Positions 48,916-59,476 are shown, counted from the stretch's first letter. The stretch: DNA of 61,662 nucleotides from a virus (IMGVR_UViG_3300035665_000034:1-61662); one strand, 5' to 3'. The notes: generated by a model from the letters alone, not told the origin. Numbers and translations are program-made.

Positions 48916-49302
48916 TCAGGGCGCCGACGGCGGAGCGACCGAGGCTGGCGCCGCAGTCGGGGCGCTTGAGACGGGCAGCGGGGCGGCGTCCGGCGCCTGA
49001 ACGACGACCTCGACCTTCGGCGCAGTCGAAGGCGTGCTCGGCGCGACGGACACGCCTTCGGCCGGGAGCGATGCGGCGACGATCTGCTCGACGCACACGG
49101 CCTCGGCCTCGACGCCGTTGAGCGAGATCGTCGCGCTGATTTTCACGACGCGGACAGGCAGACCCTTCAGTGCGGGCAGCGTGATCGGGATCGACGCGAA
49201 CGGGGTCGCGCACTGATAGACGCTCGGCTCGATTGTCGGCTTCGCGGCGCCTCCGCAGGCCGACACGAACAGCGCGAAACAGAACAGGAAAACGGTCTTC
49301 AT
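48916..49302 (-). CDS. Phage-encoded lipoprotein
   Basis: A 128-residue protein with a signal peptide and lipobox: MKTVFLFCFALFVSACGGAA, cleavage before Cys16. A small domain with a few cysteines is followed by a Pro/Ala/Ser-rich tail. GGAG precedes the ATG at 49302. It lies away from the lysis cassette, so an outer-membrane spanin or a superinfection-exclusion lipoprotein are both possible. The lipobox argues for a host with lipoprotein processing. Confidence 0.7.
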   Translation of the reverse strand: MKTVFLFCFALFVSACGGAAKPTIEPSVYQCATPFASIPITLPALKGLPVRVVKISATISLNGVEAEAVCVEQIVAASLPAEGVSVAPSTPSTAPKVEVVVQAPDAAPLPVSSAPTAAPASVAPPSAP

Positions 49303-49340
49303 CGTCGAACTCCTCGCGCCACTTTCCGGCGCCCTTGTTT

Positions 49341-51143
49341 TTACGGCGAGCCGCGAAGAAGCCCGCGCAGCGTGTGACTCGGAGGCGCGGCGTTGATCGC
49401 GCCGAACTTGATCTTGAACGACCGAATCTCCGTCACGATGGACGAGCCTGCCGACGCAGTGCCGATGCGGATCTGCCCGGGGTTGTTCGTGTCGGCGACC
49501 GACGTCGAGTAAACATGCGTGTCGATGAGTTGGTCGTTGCACCAGAAACGAACGTAGCCCTGCGTTCGCTGGATCGTCAGGATGTAATACGCACCTGACG
49601 CGATGGCGCGAGCTTCGTCTGCCGTCGTCGTTTCGATCACATGCCCCGACGAACTGGGATAAACGCCGATGCGCTTCGTCCCGTCGCGGATCACGATGTA
49701 GTTCTGGCCGTTCACGCCGAGCGTGCTGGCAAGCATCTCGACGCGCGCCTCCCACTCGGTCTCCGTCGTGAGTTCGGAGAACGTGCGCGACAGATAGCCC
49801 GTGCTCGACGTGCCGGTGACGATGCGGATCGACGTGCCAGTGCCGACCGTCGGGTAGGTTACGGTCGCGGCGTTCGGCGACTCCGTGAGCGCCCATCCCG
49901 AGGGCAACGCGCCGCTCGGGTTCGCCCACTCGTAGGTCCACGAGTCGGCAGCGAACCCCGACAGGAAGTCGGTCGACGCGGCGACAGCCGCAGTCCCGAG
50001 CCCGAGAGTCGTTCGCATCGCTGCCGCGTCGGCGTCGTCGATGAGGTCGCGCCCGGCCTGAGTCAGCGTCGTCACGGCGGCCGTGTTGGTCGCGACGAAA
50101 TAGGGCAGCTTGTTCGTCGAGGACGACACGCCGCCGAGGGCGACGAGATTCGCGTTGAGGACGTTCGTCAACTGCGAGCCGTCGACGGCTGGCAGACGCG
50201 CGGAGCCGTCGAGCACGGGCACGTTGCCTGCGCTCGTGCCCGTGTTCGCAGTCGCCGCAGTTCCAAGGCCGAGCGTCGTGCGGGCAGCGCTCGCGTCGGC
50301 ATCGTCGATGAGACTGCGACCGAACGCCGTGAGCGGCGTCATCGCCGCAGCGCTCGCGGATGTGTAGTACGCGACTCGATCAGCCGCAGCCGTCAAGCTG
50401 TTGACCGCCGAAACCGGCGACTTGAGCAGGAGCGCGCCGTCCGCGTAGTAGAGCGTGGCGCCGCTGGCGAGTTGAAATCGGCCGTTCAGGAACGCCGACG
50501 AAGACGGCGCGCTCGACAGACCGGCGCAGTCAGACATGAGCACGCGTGTCGAGATCGTGCCGTTCGTGAACGTCGCGCCCGCGTTGAACTGGCAACGTTC
50601 GATGAGCAGCAAGCCGGTGAAGCCAGCATTGATGCTGACGTTGCCGAGCGTGCAGCCGACAACGTAGATCGTCGCCGAAATGGCGCCGACGGTCAGGCCG
50701 CCCTCAAGCTGGCAGCGCTCGATGCGATGCACGCCAGCGCCCGAGGTCGACACGGTCGTCAGACCCTCGATTTGCAAGCTCACGACACGAACGCGCGTCG
50801 CGTTGTTGCCGATGGTCAAACCGCGCCCAGACGAGAGCGTCACCACCGTCCCGCCAAAGTCGCCCGCCGTGGGGCCGATGATGGCGACGTTGCTCAAGTT
50901 GCTCGGGATCGTGACCGTCGCGCCAGCGTAGGAGCCCGGGCCGACGAGCACCTGATGAGCCGCCCCGCTCGGGATGGAATCGAGCGCTGTCTGAATGTCG
51001 CGTGTGGGGCTTGCCGCGTTCGTGCCCGCATGGGCGAACACGCTGAAAGTCTGCGCGGGAAGCTCCTCGTAACGGTCCGTGAGGCCGACGACTGTCCCGT
51101 CGCCGCCACCGTTCCCGTTTCCGTTTCCGGGCGTGAAGGTCAT
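49341..51143 (-). CDS. Tail fibre with beta-helix and lectin-like C-terminus
   Basis: A 600-residue protein. N-terminal glycine-rich stretch; residues about 60-230 are short repeating strands of the parallel beta-helix type (NVAIIGPTAGDFGGTVVTLS); two repeats of the form DDADAAAMRTTLGLGTAA (about 285-400) are typical of fibre shafts; residues after 400 resemble a concanavalin-like lectin domain (YYILTIQRTQGYVRFWCNDQ). Probably binds host surface glycans. ATGA overlap with the upstream gene fixes the start. Confidence 0.78.
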   Translation of the reverse strand: MTFTPGNGNGNGGGDGTVVGLTDRYEELPAQTFSVFAHAGTNAASPTRDIQTALDSIPSGAAHQVLVGPGSYAGATVTIPSNLSNVAIIGPTAGDFGGTVVTLSSGRGLTIGNNATRVRVVSLQIEGLTTVSTSGAGVHRIERCQLEGGLTVGAISATIYVVGCTLGNVSINAGFTGLLLIERCQFNAGATFTNGTISTRVLMSDCAGLSSAPSSSAFLNGRFQLASGATLYYADGALLLKSPVSAVNSLTAAADRVAYYTSASAAAMTPLTAFGRSLIDDADASAARTTLGLGTAATANTGTSAGNVPVLDGSARLPAVDGSQLTNVLNANLVALGGVSSSTNKLPYFVATNTAAVTTLTQAGRDLIDDADAAAMRTTLGLGTAAVAASTDFLSGFAADSWTYEWANPSGALPSGWALTESPNAATVTYPTVGTGTSIRIVTGTSSTGYLSRTFSELTTETEWEARVEMLASTLGVNGQNYIVIRDGTKRIGVYPSSSGHVIETTTADEARAIASGAYYILTIQRTQGYVRFWCNDQLIDTHVYSTSVADTNNPGQIRIGTASAGSSIVTEIRSFKIKFGAINAAPPSHTLRGLLRGSP

Positions 51144-51595
51144 GTCGAAGTCCGCAGAGGTCGGGGAACGGCGAAGAAGATCCGCACGTTCGCGTTGCCG
51201 GTGTTCGTCGAGGTTCGGATCTGGAACTTGGTGATCTCGGCGCGCGTGTGGAAGTCCCACTCGACGCCGCCGCCGTTGACCATCGCGACGTTGTAGGCGT
51301 CGGCGGGCGACGGCGCAGAGGTCGTGCCGACCGTCGCGCGTCGACTCAATTCGACGCCATCGTCGGCGTCTCGGTTCTGGACGGCGACACGCTTCAGAAC
51401 GGCGCTCGCGATCACGTCGGCCGAGGTCAAGCCGTTGCGCGTCACGAGTTCGTTCACGTCGTCGCGCAGCGCGAACGCCGAAGTCCGAAGGTCGTACTCT
51501 TTCCACGTCGTCGTCAGCGCGGTATTGATCTCGACGCTGAAGATCGCGGGCGGTTCGCTTGCGGGGTTCGTGGTGAAGTTCGCCGGAAGTGCCAT
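51140..51595 (-). CDS. Tail-region structural protein
   Basis: A 151-residue protein, MALPANFTTNPASEPPAIFS, with beta-rich sequence (EWDFHTRAEITKFQIRTSTN). Tight linkage with the fibre gene downstream (ATGA) and with the large protein upstream (stop 51598). Possibly a fibre adaptor. No family recognised. Confidence 0.6.
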   Translation of the reverse strand: MALPANFTTNPASEPPAIFSVEINTALTTTWKEYDLRTSAFALRDDVNELVTRNGLTSADVIASAVLKRVAVQNRDADDGVELSRRATVGTTSAPSPADAYNVAMVNGGGVEWDFHTRAEITKFQIRTSTNTGNANVRIFFAVPRPLRTST

Positions 51596-51597
51596 CG

Positions 51598-54500
51598 TCA
51601 AAGCTCCTCGCGCAGCTTCACGCCGCGAATTTTGCAGTAGGGGACAGGGATCTCGGCGTCGCCCGACGACAGGTTCAGCGTCGCGCTTTTGAACGCGACG
51701 TGCTCGACCGAACCCGCGTCGACGACACGGGCGAGGAAGACTTCTTCGACGTCGCTGGCGACAGGCTCGACCGTCTCGGACGCTTCGGCGTAGGCGCGAT
51801 CTCCAGCCCACACGAACGCGACCTCGGACCCGTCGACTTCAAGACGCCGAACAGCGTCGAGCCAGTGCGCCCACGACGCCGCGTTCGAGTAGCCCTTCTC
51901 GGGCGACAGGTAGTTCTCGACGACCTCGGCAGGCGGGTCGAGCACGCCGAGGTCGAGAGACACTTCACGACGCGTCGCGTGAAGGCGTCGACGCTTCGTC
52001 GCGCCGGTCGAGTAGTCGCTGATCTCGAAGCCGCTCGCCCGCGCACTCGTGAAGCCCCACTCGATCTGCGACTCGCCGAGGTCGATTGCTTGCCCGACGA
52101 TCACGCGCCCGAGACGGTAGAAGTTCTCGTCGGCGTCGCGCATCGTGACCTGACGGATCAAGATCCGCATGTAGCGGTAGCCGTGGACGTTGGCGAGTTC
52201 GTGAAACGACGTCGGGCCGCTCGGGTATTGAGTCGTGCCGAAGTTGTGCTCGAACAAAACGGCGAAGCGGTCAGAGTAGATCGCGAAGTCGAACGGGAAG
52301 ACGTAGGGCGAAGACGGCGTGCCGCCCCCTGTCGCTACGTCGGCCATGCTCGGAGGCGTCTCGAAGATCAACGTCGACTCGTCGTTGTCCTTCACGCGGT
52401 AGACGAACGAGTCGCCGTCGGTCTGCGTAAATACGACGTAGTGGCGCGGGCCTGAAGGTCGGCTCGCGAATTGGTGCGGGCGCCACGGCCCGCGCCCCAT
52501 CGACGCGGGGCCGAATACGGTCAAGCGCGTGCCGTCGATCCAGTAGCTCCACTCGGAGTGACTGACGTCCATCGCCCAGAGGTGCGTGAAGCGATCTTCG
52601 GCCATCGGCGAACCGAAGTAGCCGAGCACATAGGTCGGCACGTCGCCCGGCGTCCAGACCGTCGGACTATCGCTGAACGAGACGGTCGCCCCGGGGAAGT
52701 TGCGCCCGAAGAACGCGATGGCGTCGGGGCGAAACACGCGACCTTGATCGAACTCGTCGGAGTCGAAGATCAACTCGACGCTCACGCCTGCCGAGTCGCT
52801 GCGCCACTCGCGCGCGATGGGCAGGAGCGCGACGTTCTCGGCCTCGAAGTCGTGGCGAACCTCGAAGTCGTAGAGACCGCGCGTCGTCGCTTCGCCGCGC
52901 CACTGGACGAAGACGTCGCGCGACAGGAATTGAGCGGGCTGCGCGAGCAGGTACGGGGCGCGCGGGAAGTTGTCGACGCCGTTGTCGATCTCCGATTCGC
53001 CGCGACCCTGCGTCGCCCAGTCCGTCGAGGTGTCCTCGTCGGGATCGTCGAGCCCGAGTTGAGTGAAGCCGCACTCGATCATCTCGCCGAGCGCGGAGTT
53101 CTGCGTGCGACGGTGAAGATGAACACCCTTCCAGCGCGAAGTCCGCGTCGAAGAAGTCGTCGCCGTGAAGTGCCCGAACGAGACGAACTCAACGGACAGG
53201 CTCGAAGGCGAAGCGCCCGAGACCGTGCCGAGCGAAGTGTAAGGGGCGTCCCAATCGGGATCGTCGTCGCGAACGTACTCCCGCGCGAAGCCCTCGCCGC
53301 TCCACGAGGTCGCCACGCCGTCGGTCGGGAAGGCGAGCAGGACTTCGATCCAACTCGTCGACGTGAACACGACTGCCGCGCCGGCCGCCGCGCCCGAGAC
53401 CGCGTTGAACATGCGCACGTTGACCGAGCCGCCGACCTTCTCGAAGCGAACCGTGATCTCGCCTGCTGCCGAGCCCGTTCGGTTCAGCGCGAACTTGATC
53501 GCGATGTCGTCGGCGAGAAGCGAGCCGCCCGCCGTGACCTGAACGACGACGCGCAGCGCGCCCCAAAACCCGGTTTCGGAGTCGGGCAACGTCTCGTCGG
53601 TGTAATACTTCGACGCGGTGCCAGTGAGTTCGAGATACCCACCTTCATCGCCGCCCGCCGTGATCGACGCAGCGCCCGCGCCTGCGACCGTGAAGCCCCA
53701 CGCGTCGGGCAGCCCGTAGGCGTCCCACGTCCGGTTGTAGACGCGCCCGGCGACGAGCGCGCCGAGACTCGAACTTCGCACGTCGAGCAGCGCATCGCGG
53801 ATCGGCTGCCAGTGGTTGACGCGGTAGACGACGAGCGCGCTTGAGACCTTCGAGCCGGGGCGCTCGGTGTCGGTCGCGAGGTCTTTGTGCGCGACGACGG
53901 CGAGCACGACCTGTCCGCGATGCGTGATCGAATCGACGCCGACGAACCCGTGATAGATGGTCGGCGGCGACTCGCTCGGGACCGCTGCGACCTCGTAGGT
54001 TCCCGACGGCACGCCTTCGTGCGTGTGGAACGCGTAGCTCGTCGCGGTCGTCGTGCCGCCCGGAAACAGGTCAGCGAGTGCGTCGCCGGGGCGCGGGTCG
54101 CGCGTCTTGAAGCGGCGCCCCCAAAGCCAGTCCTTGAACGTCGGCGACGCCTCAATCGTCGCGTGGACGGTCCCGTACAAGTGCGGGAAGCCGTCGGGCG
54201 AAATGCAGATCGAAACGTCGACCGTCGCGTATGCGGGAACGAGCCCGAGCGACGTGAAGTCCTCGCCGTTCGCCGTCATGTAGAGGTTCACGTTCTGCGC
54301 CGGGATCGTGTCGTTGACGCCGTTCCGTTTCGCGACGACGAACAGGGCCGTCCCGTTGCGTGCGAGCGCGCTTGAAACCCCGTGCCCGCAGAACTGATTC
54401 GCCGCCGCGTGCGACAGGATCTCCGTCGCCGTGAACGACGCGCCTCGGTCGTCGCTGACGAGCGAGTAAGTGAACTTCGACGTCGCCATCACGACGACGA

Positions 54501-55296
54501 GTCGGCCGCTCGGGAGCACTTCGGCAGCGAGACCTTCCACGAACGACGTGTCCGAGCCGACGTTGACGTCGGGCACCGCGCCGTCGAGGAACAGGCGCCG
54601 CCGCTCGTCCCACGTCGAGCCGTAGTTCGGCGACGAGAGCACGGTCAGGCGTCGGTCGCCCGTCCCGACGTGCCACCCGATCACGACGACGACTTCGCCC
54701 GTGTCGGGATACGAGACCGCATCCCACGCGTTGACGCGCGCCTCCTGAAAAATCGAGGTTGCAGCGCTCCACTCGTCGTTCGTTTTGTCGAGCTTGCGCC
54801 ACGACAAAACGTAATCGTTGGTCGGCGCTTCGTAGTCGCGATCAATGGGCCAGACGCCGCCCGTCGCGCGAATCATCCCGAGGTCGCCCGACTTGAGCGA
54901 GACGAGCTTCGGTCGCAAGTAACGCGTGTCGTTCGTGTTCGCGTCGTAGTCGAGAACATCGGGGCGGCGCCCGACGATGTGCGGCGACTGTCGGACCTGC
55001 CGGTCGGTGTCTTCGTTGTCCTGCGCGCGCATCCAGCCGTATCGTCCGCGCTCGATCACGCCGACCTTGTTCACCGATAGAGCGCCGTCGAACTCGACCT
55101 CGGGCACGCCTGCGAGGGCGGGGCGCACGTCGCCGCGAACGGGCGAAATCTGGTCGAGCGTGGGCTGCGCGATCTTGCGCCCGGCCTCCTGCGCCTCGCC
55201 CGTCGTAAGCGTTCGGGCCGCGTAGATGGTCGCCCCTTCGAGCACTTCGTCGGGCACGATCATGTAGCGCCGGGCGCGTGTTCGACAGGTCGCCAT
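51598..55296 (-). CDS. Large tail protein with sialidase-like (BNR/Asp-box) propeller
   Basis: A 1232-residue protein. Two Asp-box motifs of the SxDxGxTW type (SSPNYGSTWDE near 230 and VSDDRGASFTA near 290) indicate a beta-propeller like those of bacterial sialidases and BNR-repeat fibres. The C-terminal 300 residues are beta-rich. Such proteins bind or cleave host surface glycans at the tail tip; catalytic activity cannot be judged. The start is ATG 55296 or, less likely, 55263. It diverges from the tape measure gene, with 73 bp between. Confidence 0.68.
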   Translation of the reverse strand: MATCRTRARRYMIVPDEVLEGATIYAARTLTTGEAQEAGRKIAQPTLDQISPVRGDVRPALAGVPEVEFDGALSVNKVGVIERGRYGWMRAQDNEDTDRQVRQSPHIVGRRPDVLDYDANTNDTRYLRPKLVSLKSGDLGMIRATGGVWPIDRDYEAPTNDYVLSWRKLDKTNDEWSAATSIFQEARVNAWDAVSYPDTGEVVVVIGWHVGTGDRRLTVLSSPNYGSTWDERRRLFLDGAVPDVNVGSDTSFVEGLAAEVLPSGRLVVVMATSKFTYSLVSDDRGASFTATEILSHAAANQFCGHGVSSALARNGTALFVVAKRNGVNDTIPAQNVNLYMTANGEDFTSLGLVPAYATVDVSICISPDGFPHLYGTVHATIEASPTFKDWLWGRRFKTRDPRPGDALADLFPGGTTTATSYAFHTHEGVPSGTYEVAAVPSESPPTIYHGFVGVDSITHRGQVVLAVVAHKDLATDTERPGSKVSSALVVYRVNHWQPIRDALLDVRSSSLGALVAGRVYNRTWDAYGLPDAWGFTVAGAGAASITAGGDEGGYLELTGTASKYYTDETLPDSETGFWGALRVVVQVTAGGSLLADDIAIKFALNRTGSAAGEITVRFEKVGGSVNVRMFNAVSGAAAGAAVVFTSTSWIEVLLAFPTDGVATSWSGEGFAREYVRDDDPDWDAPYTSLGTVSGASPSSLSVEFVSFGHFTATTSSTRTSRWKGVHLHRRTQNSALGEMIECGFTQLGLDDPDEDTSTDWATQGRGESEIDNGVDNFPRAPYLLAQPAQFLSRDVFVQWRGEATTRGLYDFEVRHDFEAENVALLPIAREWRSDSAGVSVELIFDSDEFDQGRVFRPDAIAFFGRNFPGATVSFSDSPTVWTPGDVPTYVLGYFGSPMAEDRFTHLWAMDVSHSEWSYWIDGTRLTVFGPASMGRGPWRPHQFASRPSGPRHYVVFTQTDGDSFVYRVKDNDESTLIFETPPSMADVATGGGTPSSPYVFPFDFAIYSDRFAVLFEHNFGTTQYPSGPTSFHELANVHGYRYMRILIRQVTMRDADENFYRLGRVIVGQAIDLGESQIEWGFTSARASGFEISDYSTGATKRRRLHATRREVSLDLGVLDPPAEVVENYLSPEKGYSNAASWAHWLDAVRRLEVDGSEVAFVWAGDRAYAEASETVEPVASDVEEVFLARVVDAGSVEHVAFKSATLNLSSGDAEIPVPYCKIRGVKLREEL

Positions 55297-55369
55297 GCGG
55301 CGAGTATCGGGTCGGGGCTCCATGTGCGCAAGGCGGCGCGTGTGTGTACCCTCGCGGTCGGAGGTCCGC

Positions 55370-58300
55370 ATGGCCGACGAAAAAGTTTCGCTCTCTCTCT
55401 CCGCGCGCGTTCAGTCCTTCGTCGATGGGATGCAGCGCGCCGCCATCGCCGCCGAGTCGTTGCGCGCGAAGGTCGCCGAGATTCAAGTCGCCATCGACGC
55501 GTCTCTGAAGCGCCTGAACGAGTCGACGCTTGCGACGCAACGCAAGGTCTCGGCGAACTTCAGGAACATCGGCTTCTCGGCCGAGCGCGCAGCCGCCAGC
55601 ATCGAGGAGAGCGCGAAGCGCGCGACGAAGGCGCGCGAGAGCTTCGACGTTACGCCTCGGCGCGTTCAGCGCATCGGCGGAGCACGGTCTGTCGGGCCGT
55701 CAGCGCCGAGCGGGCCGTCGGGAGGTTCGATCAACATCCCGACCTCGAACGTGCTCGAAGCTGGCAAGACCATCGAGCAGGGGTTGAACGGCGTTCGTCA
55801 GCGCGTGACCGACTTCGTATTCGGCACGAACGCGATCCTCGCGACGCTCGGCGCGGGCGCGCTCGCGAAGTCTGCCGTCTCGTTCGCGACCGACTACGAG
55901 TCAGCGCTGGCGCAACTCAACATCGTCTCGGCCGACTCGGGCGCGTCGATCCAGTCGCTTCAGGCGAAGATCGAATCGCTCGCGTCGAAGTCGTCGGTCG
56001 GGATTCTCGACCTGACCGGGGCGTTGACGACCGCCATCGGCACGCTGCCCAAGGGCGCAGATCAAGCGCGGCTCGCGTTCGAGGCGACCGAGGCAGCGTC
56101 GCAGGCCGCCGTCGCGTCGGGCTCGACGACCGAGCAGGCGTTGAAGGGCGTGATCGCGGTCCTGAACACCTACGGGAAGACCGGGATCACGGCAGGCGAG
56201 ATCACCGACAAGCTGTTCGCGACGTTCGACCAAGGCGGCGCGACCGTGCCGCAGTTGAGCCAAGCCCTCGGCGACGTCGTTTCGATCTCGTCGCAGTTCG
56301 GAATCAGCATCGACGAAATCCTCGGGTCGGTCGCCGTGCTGACGCGTTCGGGCCAGACGGCCGAGACCGCGATCACGAACATCCGACAGGCCATCTTGAC
56401 CACGGCGCGAACGCAGGCGACGCCGGAAGGGAAGAAGCTCGCCAAAGACCTCGGGATTCAGTTCGACGACGTGGCGCTGAAGTCGAAGGGTCTCATCGGC
56501 GTTCTCGAAGAAATCGAGGCGAAGGGCGGCGCGGGCGTCCTCAAGGAATTGTTCTCGGACATTCAGGGCTTTGCCGCTGCCGCTGCGCTGACGACGGCCG
56601 GGCTCGGGCAGGTTCGCGAAGACATTCGGCTCATCGGCGAAGCGAACGGGAAGACCGAAGAAGCGCTCGCGAAGACGACGACCACGTTCGCGTCATTCGC
56701 GGGCGTCGTGAAGAACCGCCTGTCGCTCGTGCTGAACGACGTCGGTCGCGAAATCTTCCCGCTTCTCACCGAGCAGTTCGGCAAGTTCGCCACGTTCGTC
56801 GAGGCGAACAAAGAACAGATCGTCAGCTTCGTTCGCGACCTGACGGCCGCAATCGGAACGCTCGCGAACTTCCTCGCGGAGAACGGGCGCGAGTTGATCG
56901 CGTTCTTCGTCACGTTCAAGGCGGCGTCGTTCATCGCCGAGGCCGGTGTCGCCGTCTCAGGCTTCACGGCCTCGCTGAAGGCGCTCGGGTCGACTGCCGC
57001 GACCGCAGGCGCGACGGCCTCGGCGGGCTTCGCGGGGGCGTTCGGCGGCGGGCTGAAGGGCCTCGGCGGGATCGTGTCGTCGCTTCTTCGCTCGCCGACT
57101 GCCGTCGGTTTGATCATCGGCGCTGGCGTGTTTCTCGGAACGCAGTTGGGCGAGGCCATCGGCGAGAGCTTGACGTCGGGCATCCGCGCAGCGGGCGAGG
57201 AAGCGAAGTCGGAGACCGAGCGCCTCGCGATTGCGACGCGCGCTCGCCTGAAGCAGCTCGGCGCAGACTCGATTGCCGACCTCGAAGAAATCAAGGACCG
57301 CGTTCGCAAGGGGCAAGCGGTCGACCTCGGCGGGCAGGGTGCGCCGAAGGACGTCGTTACGCTCGCCGACGCGTTCCGCGAGGGCGGCGTGCGTCAGGGC
57401 GCGACGGTCCTGAACACGGGCCTCGTGAACCTCGCGAACGCGCAGACCGCTGCCGAGAAGCGCCGCGCGACCGCGCTCACGGACTCGGCACGCGCGCAAA
57501 CAGAACTCGACGAAGCGAAGCGCCGCCAACTGTCCGACAAAGAGGTCGCCCGCTATCAGCGCGCGGCAGATGCGGCGCGCGACGCTGCGACGTTCGAGTC
57601 GCTTGAGGTCGTGAAGATCCAGCAAGGGCGCGTCGCGCTCATTCAAGAGTTCGGCAAGGCGTCCGAAGAACTGCGGAAGCAGGAGGCGCAACGAAAGAAG
57701 GCCGACGAGATCGCGAACTCGAAGGGCAAGGGCAGCAGCAGGTCGAGGAGCGCCTCGGAGAAGTCGCCCGAGATCATCTCGCTCGAACAGGAGAACGCGG
57801 CGATCCGCGCGCTGCAAGCCGTCGAGCTTGAAGAACTCGAAGCGATTCAGGCGCAGCGCGTGAAGTTCGCAGACGCGGCGCGCGACGCGATTCTCGGTGC
57901 CGAGCAGAGCGCGTTCGTCGCGCGCTCGAACGCCTACGACGAGGAGACGGCGCGGCTCGTCGAACTGCTCGCGGAGAACAACGCGTCGAGTTCGACGATC
58001 CTCGCTTTGCAGATCGAGCGCTTCGAGAAGCGCGCGGGCCTCGTCGAGCAGGAGATCGGACTCATCCGCAAGCGCGCGGACGTCGAGATCGAACAAGCGA
58101 AGCGCGCCGAGGCCGAACAGCTTGCGGCGTTCGAGGGCCGCTTCATCGAACAGGAGTTGATCGAGAAGGCCGCCGCTGCGCGGCTCGCGCAGATCAAGAT
58201 CGAGGCTGACGCCGATGTCGCGAAGGTCACGCGAAAGAACGCGGAGGAGAGCGCGGCACTCGAACGCGCGCTCTCGAAGGCGACGAACTCCGACAGGCTC

Positions 58301-59434
58301 AAGTTTCTGCGCGACTTGAAAAGCAGCCCGCTCGACCTCATCGCCGACTTGGACATCCCGGGCGTTTCCGAGATCGCGAAGCTGGTTCAGATCGTCGCGG
58401 AGCTACCTGCGATCCTGAACTCGCTCGCGGACTTCCTCACGAACGGGATCGCCGATTTCGTCGACTCGCTCGCGCTCGCTGCCGAGCGCTTCGTCGTCGC
58501 GTTGATCGACGGACTGCCCGACCAGATCGAGCGCCTGTTGAGCGAGACGATCCCGCGCGTGATCGAACGTCTCGTCTCGAATCTCCCGACGATTGTCGCC
58601 GGGCTGACGGCGCTTCTGCCGCGCATCGTGTTCGCGCTCGTGAAGTCGATCCCGTTCATCGTCGCCGGGTTCGTGCGCGGGCTCATCGGCGCTGGCGGGC
58701 AGATCGTCGAAGCGCTCACGACGAAGGCCGTTCAGAACTTCCTCGGTCTCGTCGGCCGCGCGTTCGCCGGCATCTTCTCCGCGATCAAGAACTTCGCGAG
58801 TTTCTTGATCGACAAGATCAAAGAACTCCTCGGCGCAGTCAGCGACGGGATCTCGTCGCTCTTTGCGGGCGGCGACGACGTGGGCGGCGTGATCGGACGC
58901 ACGCTCGGCTTGAGTCTCGTCGGCGACATCGTGACGGGCGACTTCGGCGACATCGGCGCCGAGGACATCCCGATCATCGGCGGCTTCTTCCATCGCGGCG
59001 GCATGATTCGACAGGCGGGCGCGAACGCGAATGCGGCTCTCGCTCTCGCGGGCGCGGGCGCGCAGGCGTTCGCGTCGGGCGGCATGGTCAAGGGCGGCGC
59101 TCGGGCGCGTATCGCTCGGGCGTTGGGCGGCGACGACGTGCCCGCGATTCTTCAGGCGGGCGAAGCGGTGCTCTCGCGTGCGGGCGTTCGCGCTGTCGGC
59201 GGCGAGGCGAACGTCGCCGCGCTGAACCGGGGGCAGTCGTCGTCGGCGGCTGCGGGCGTCGGGTCGTTGTCAGTGTCGCTCGCGGCGTCGGGCTTCGCTC
59301 GGACGATGCTCTCAGCGTTGATCGGGTCGGTCGCAGTCGACATCGGATCGCCCTCGGGCGTGACACGTCGAGCAGTGCAAAGGGCGAGCGCGCGGCCTCC
59401 GATTTCGACGCGCTTCGTTCGTCGGGGCGGTTGA
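55370..59434 (+). CDS. Tape measure protein (TP901 family)
   Basis: A 1354-residue protein that sets tail length. The N-terminal coiled coil is followed by SFATDYESALAQLNIVSADS (about 165-185), VASGSTTEQALKGVIAVLNT, SQALGDVVSISSQFGISIDE and similar segments diagnostic for TP901 tape measures; hydrophobic segments occur around 500-580 and 1040-1110. GGAGG lies 5 nt before the ATG at 55370. It is on the plus strand, unlike the other tail structural genes, and precedes the chaperone genes, the reverse of the usual order. By length, the tail may be about 200 nm. Confidence 0.9.
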   Translation: MADEKVSLSLSARVQSFVDGMQRAAIAAESLRAKVAEIQVAIDASLKRLNESTLATQRKVSANFRNIGFSAERAAASIEESAKRATKARESFDVTPRRVQRIGGARSVGPSAPSGPSGGSINIPTSNVLEAGKTIEQGLNGVRQRVTDFVFGTNAILATLGAGALAKSAVSFATDYESALAQLNIVSADSGASIQSLQAKIESLASKSSVGILDLTGALTTAIGTLPKGADQARLAFEATEAASQAAVASGSTTEQALKGVIAVLNTYGKTGITAGEITDKLFATFDQGGATVPQLSQALGDVVSISSQFGISIDEILGSVAVLTRSGQTAETAITNIRQAILTTARTQATPEGKKLAKDLGIQFDDVALKSKGLIGVLEEIEAKGGAGVLKELFSDIQGFAAAAALTTAGLGQVREDIRLIGEANGKTEEALAKTTTTFASFAGVVKNRLSLVLNDVGREIFPLLTEQFGKFATFVEANKEQIVSFVRDLTAAIGTLANFLAENGRELIAFFVTFKAASFIAEAGVAVSGFTASLKALGSTAATAGATASAGFAGAFGGGLKGLGGIVSSLLRSPTAVGLIIGAGVFLGTQLGEAIGESLTSGIRAAGEEAKSETERLAIATRARLKQLGADSIADLEEIKDRVRKGQAVDLGGQGAPKDVVTLADAFREGGVRQGATVLNTGLVNLANAQTAAEKRRATALTDSARAQTELDEAKRRQLSDKEVARYQRAADAARDAATFESLEVVKIQQGRVALIQEFGKASEELRKQEAQRKKADEIANSKGKGSSRSRSASEKSPEIISLEQENAAIRALQAVELEELEAIQAQRVKFADAARDAILGAEQSAFVARSNAYDEETARLVELLAENNASSSTILALQIERFEKRAGLVEQEIGLIRKRADVEIEQAKRAEAEQLAAFEGRFIEQELIEKAAAARLAQIKIEADADVAKVTRKNAEESAALERALSKATNSDRLKFLRDLKSSPLDLIADLDIPGVSEIAKLVQIVAELPAILNSLADFLTNGIADFVDSLALAAERFVVALIDGLPDQIERLLSETIPRVIERLVSNLPTIVAGLTALLPRIVFALVKSIPFIVAGFVRGLIGAGGQIVEALTTKAVQNFLGLVGRAFAGIFSAIKNFASFLIDKIKELLGAVSDGISSLFAGGDDVGGVIGRTLGLSLVGDIVTGDFGDIGAEDIPIIGGFFHRGGMIRQAGANANAALALAGAGAQAFASGGMVKGGARARIARALGGDDVPAILQAGEAVLSRAGVRAVGGEANVAALNRGQSSSAAAGVGSLSVSLAASGFARTMLSALIGSVAVDIGSPSGVTRRAVQRASARPPISTRFVRRGG

Positions 59435-59476
59435 CGCGCTCACCTTTGAGGCGCCATCTTGCGCCTCGGAGGTTCC

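Noticed and set aside
49320-49341. CGTAAAA near 49333 as a further CGTAAAG-class promoter
   Set aside because: No CGTATCA-like box at 16 nt; it is simply the stop codon region of the fibre gene.
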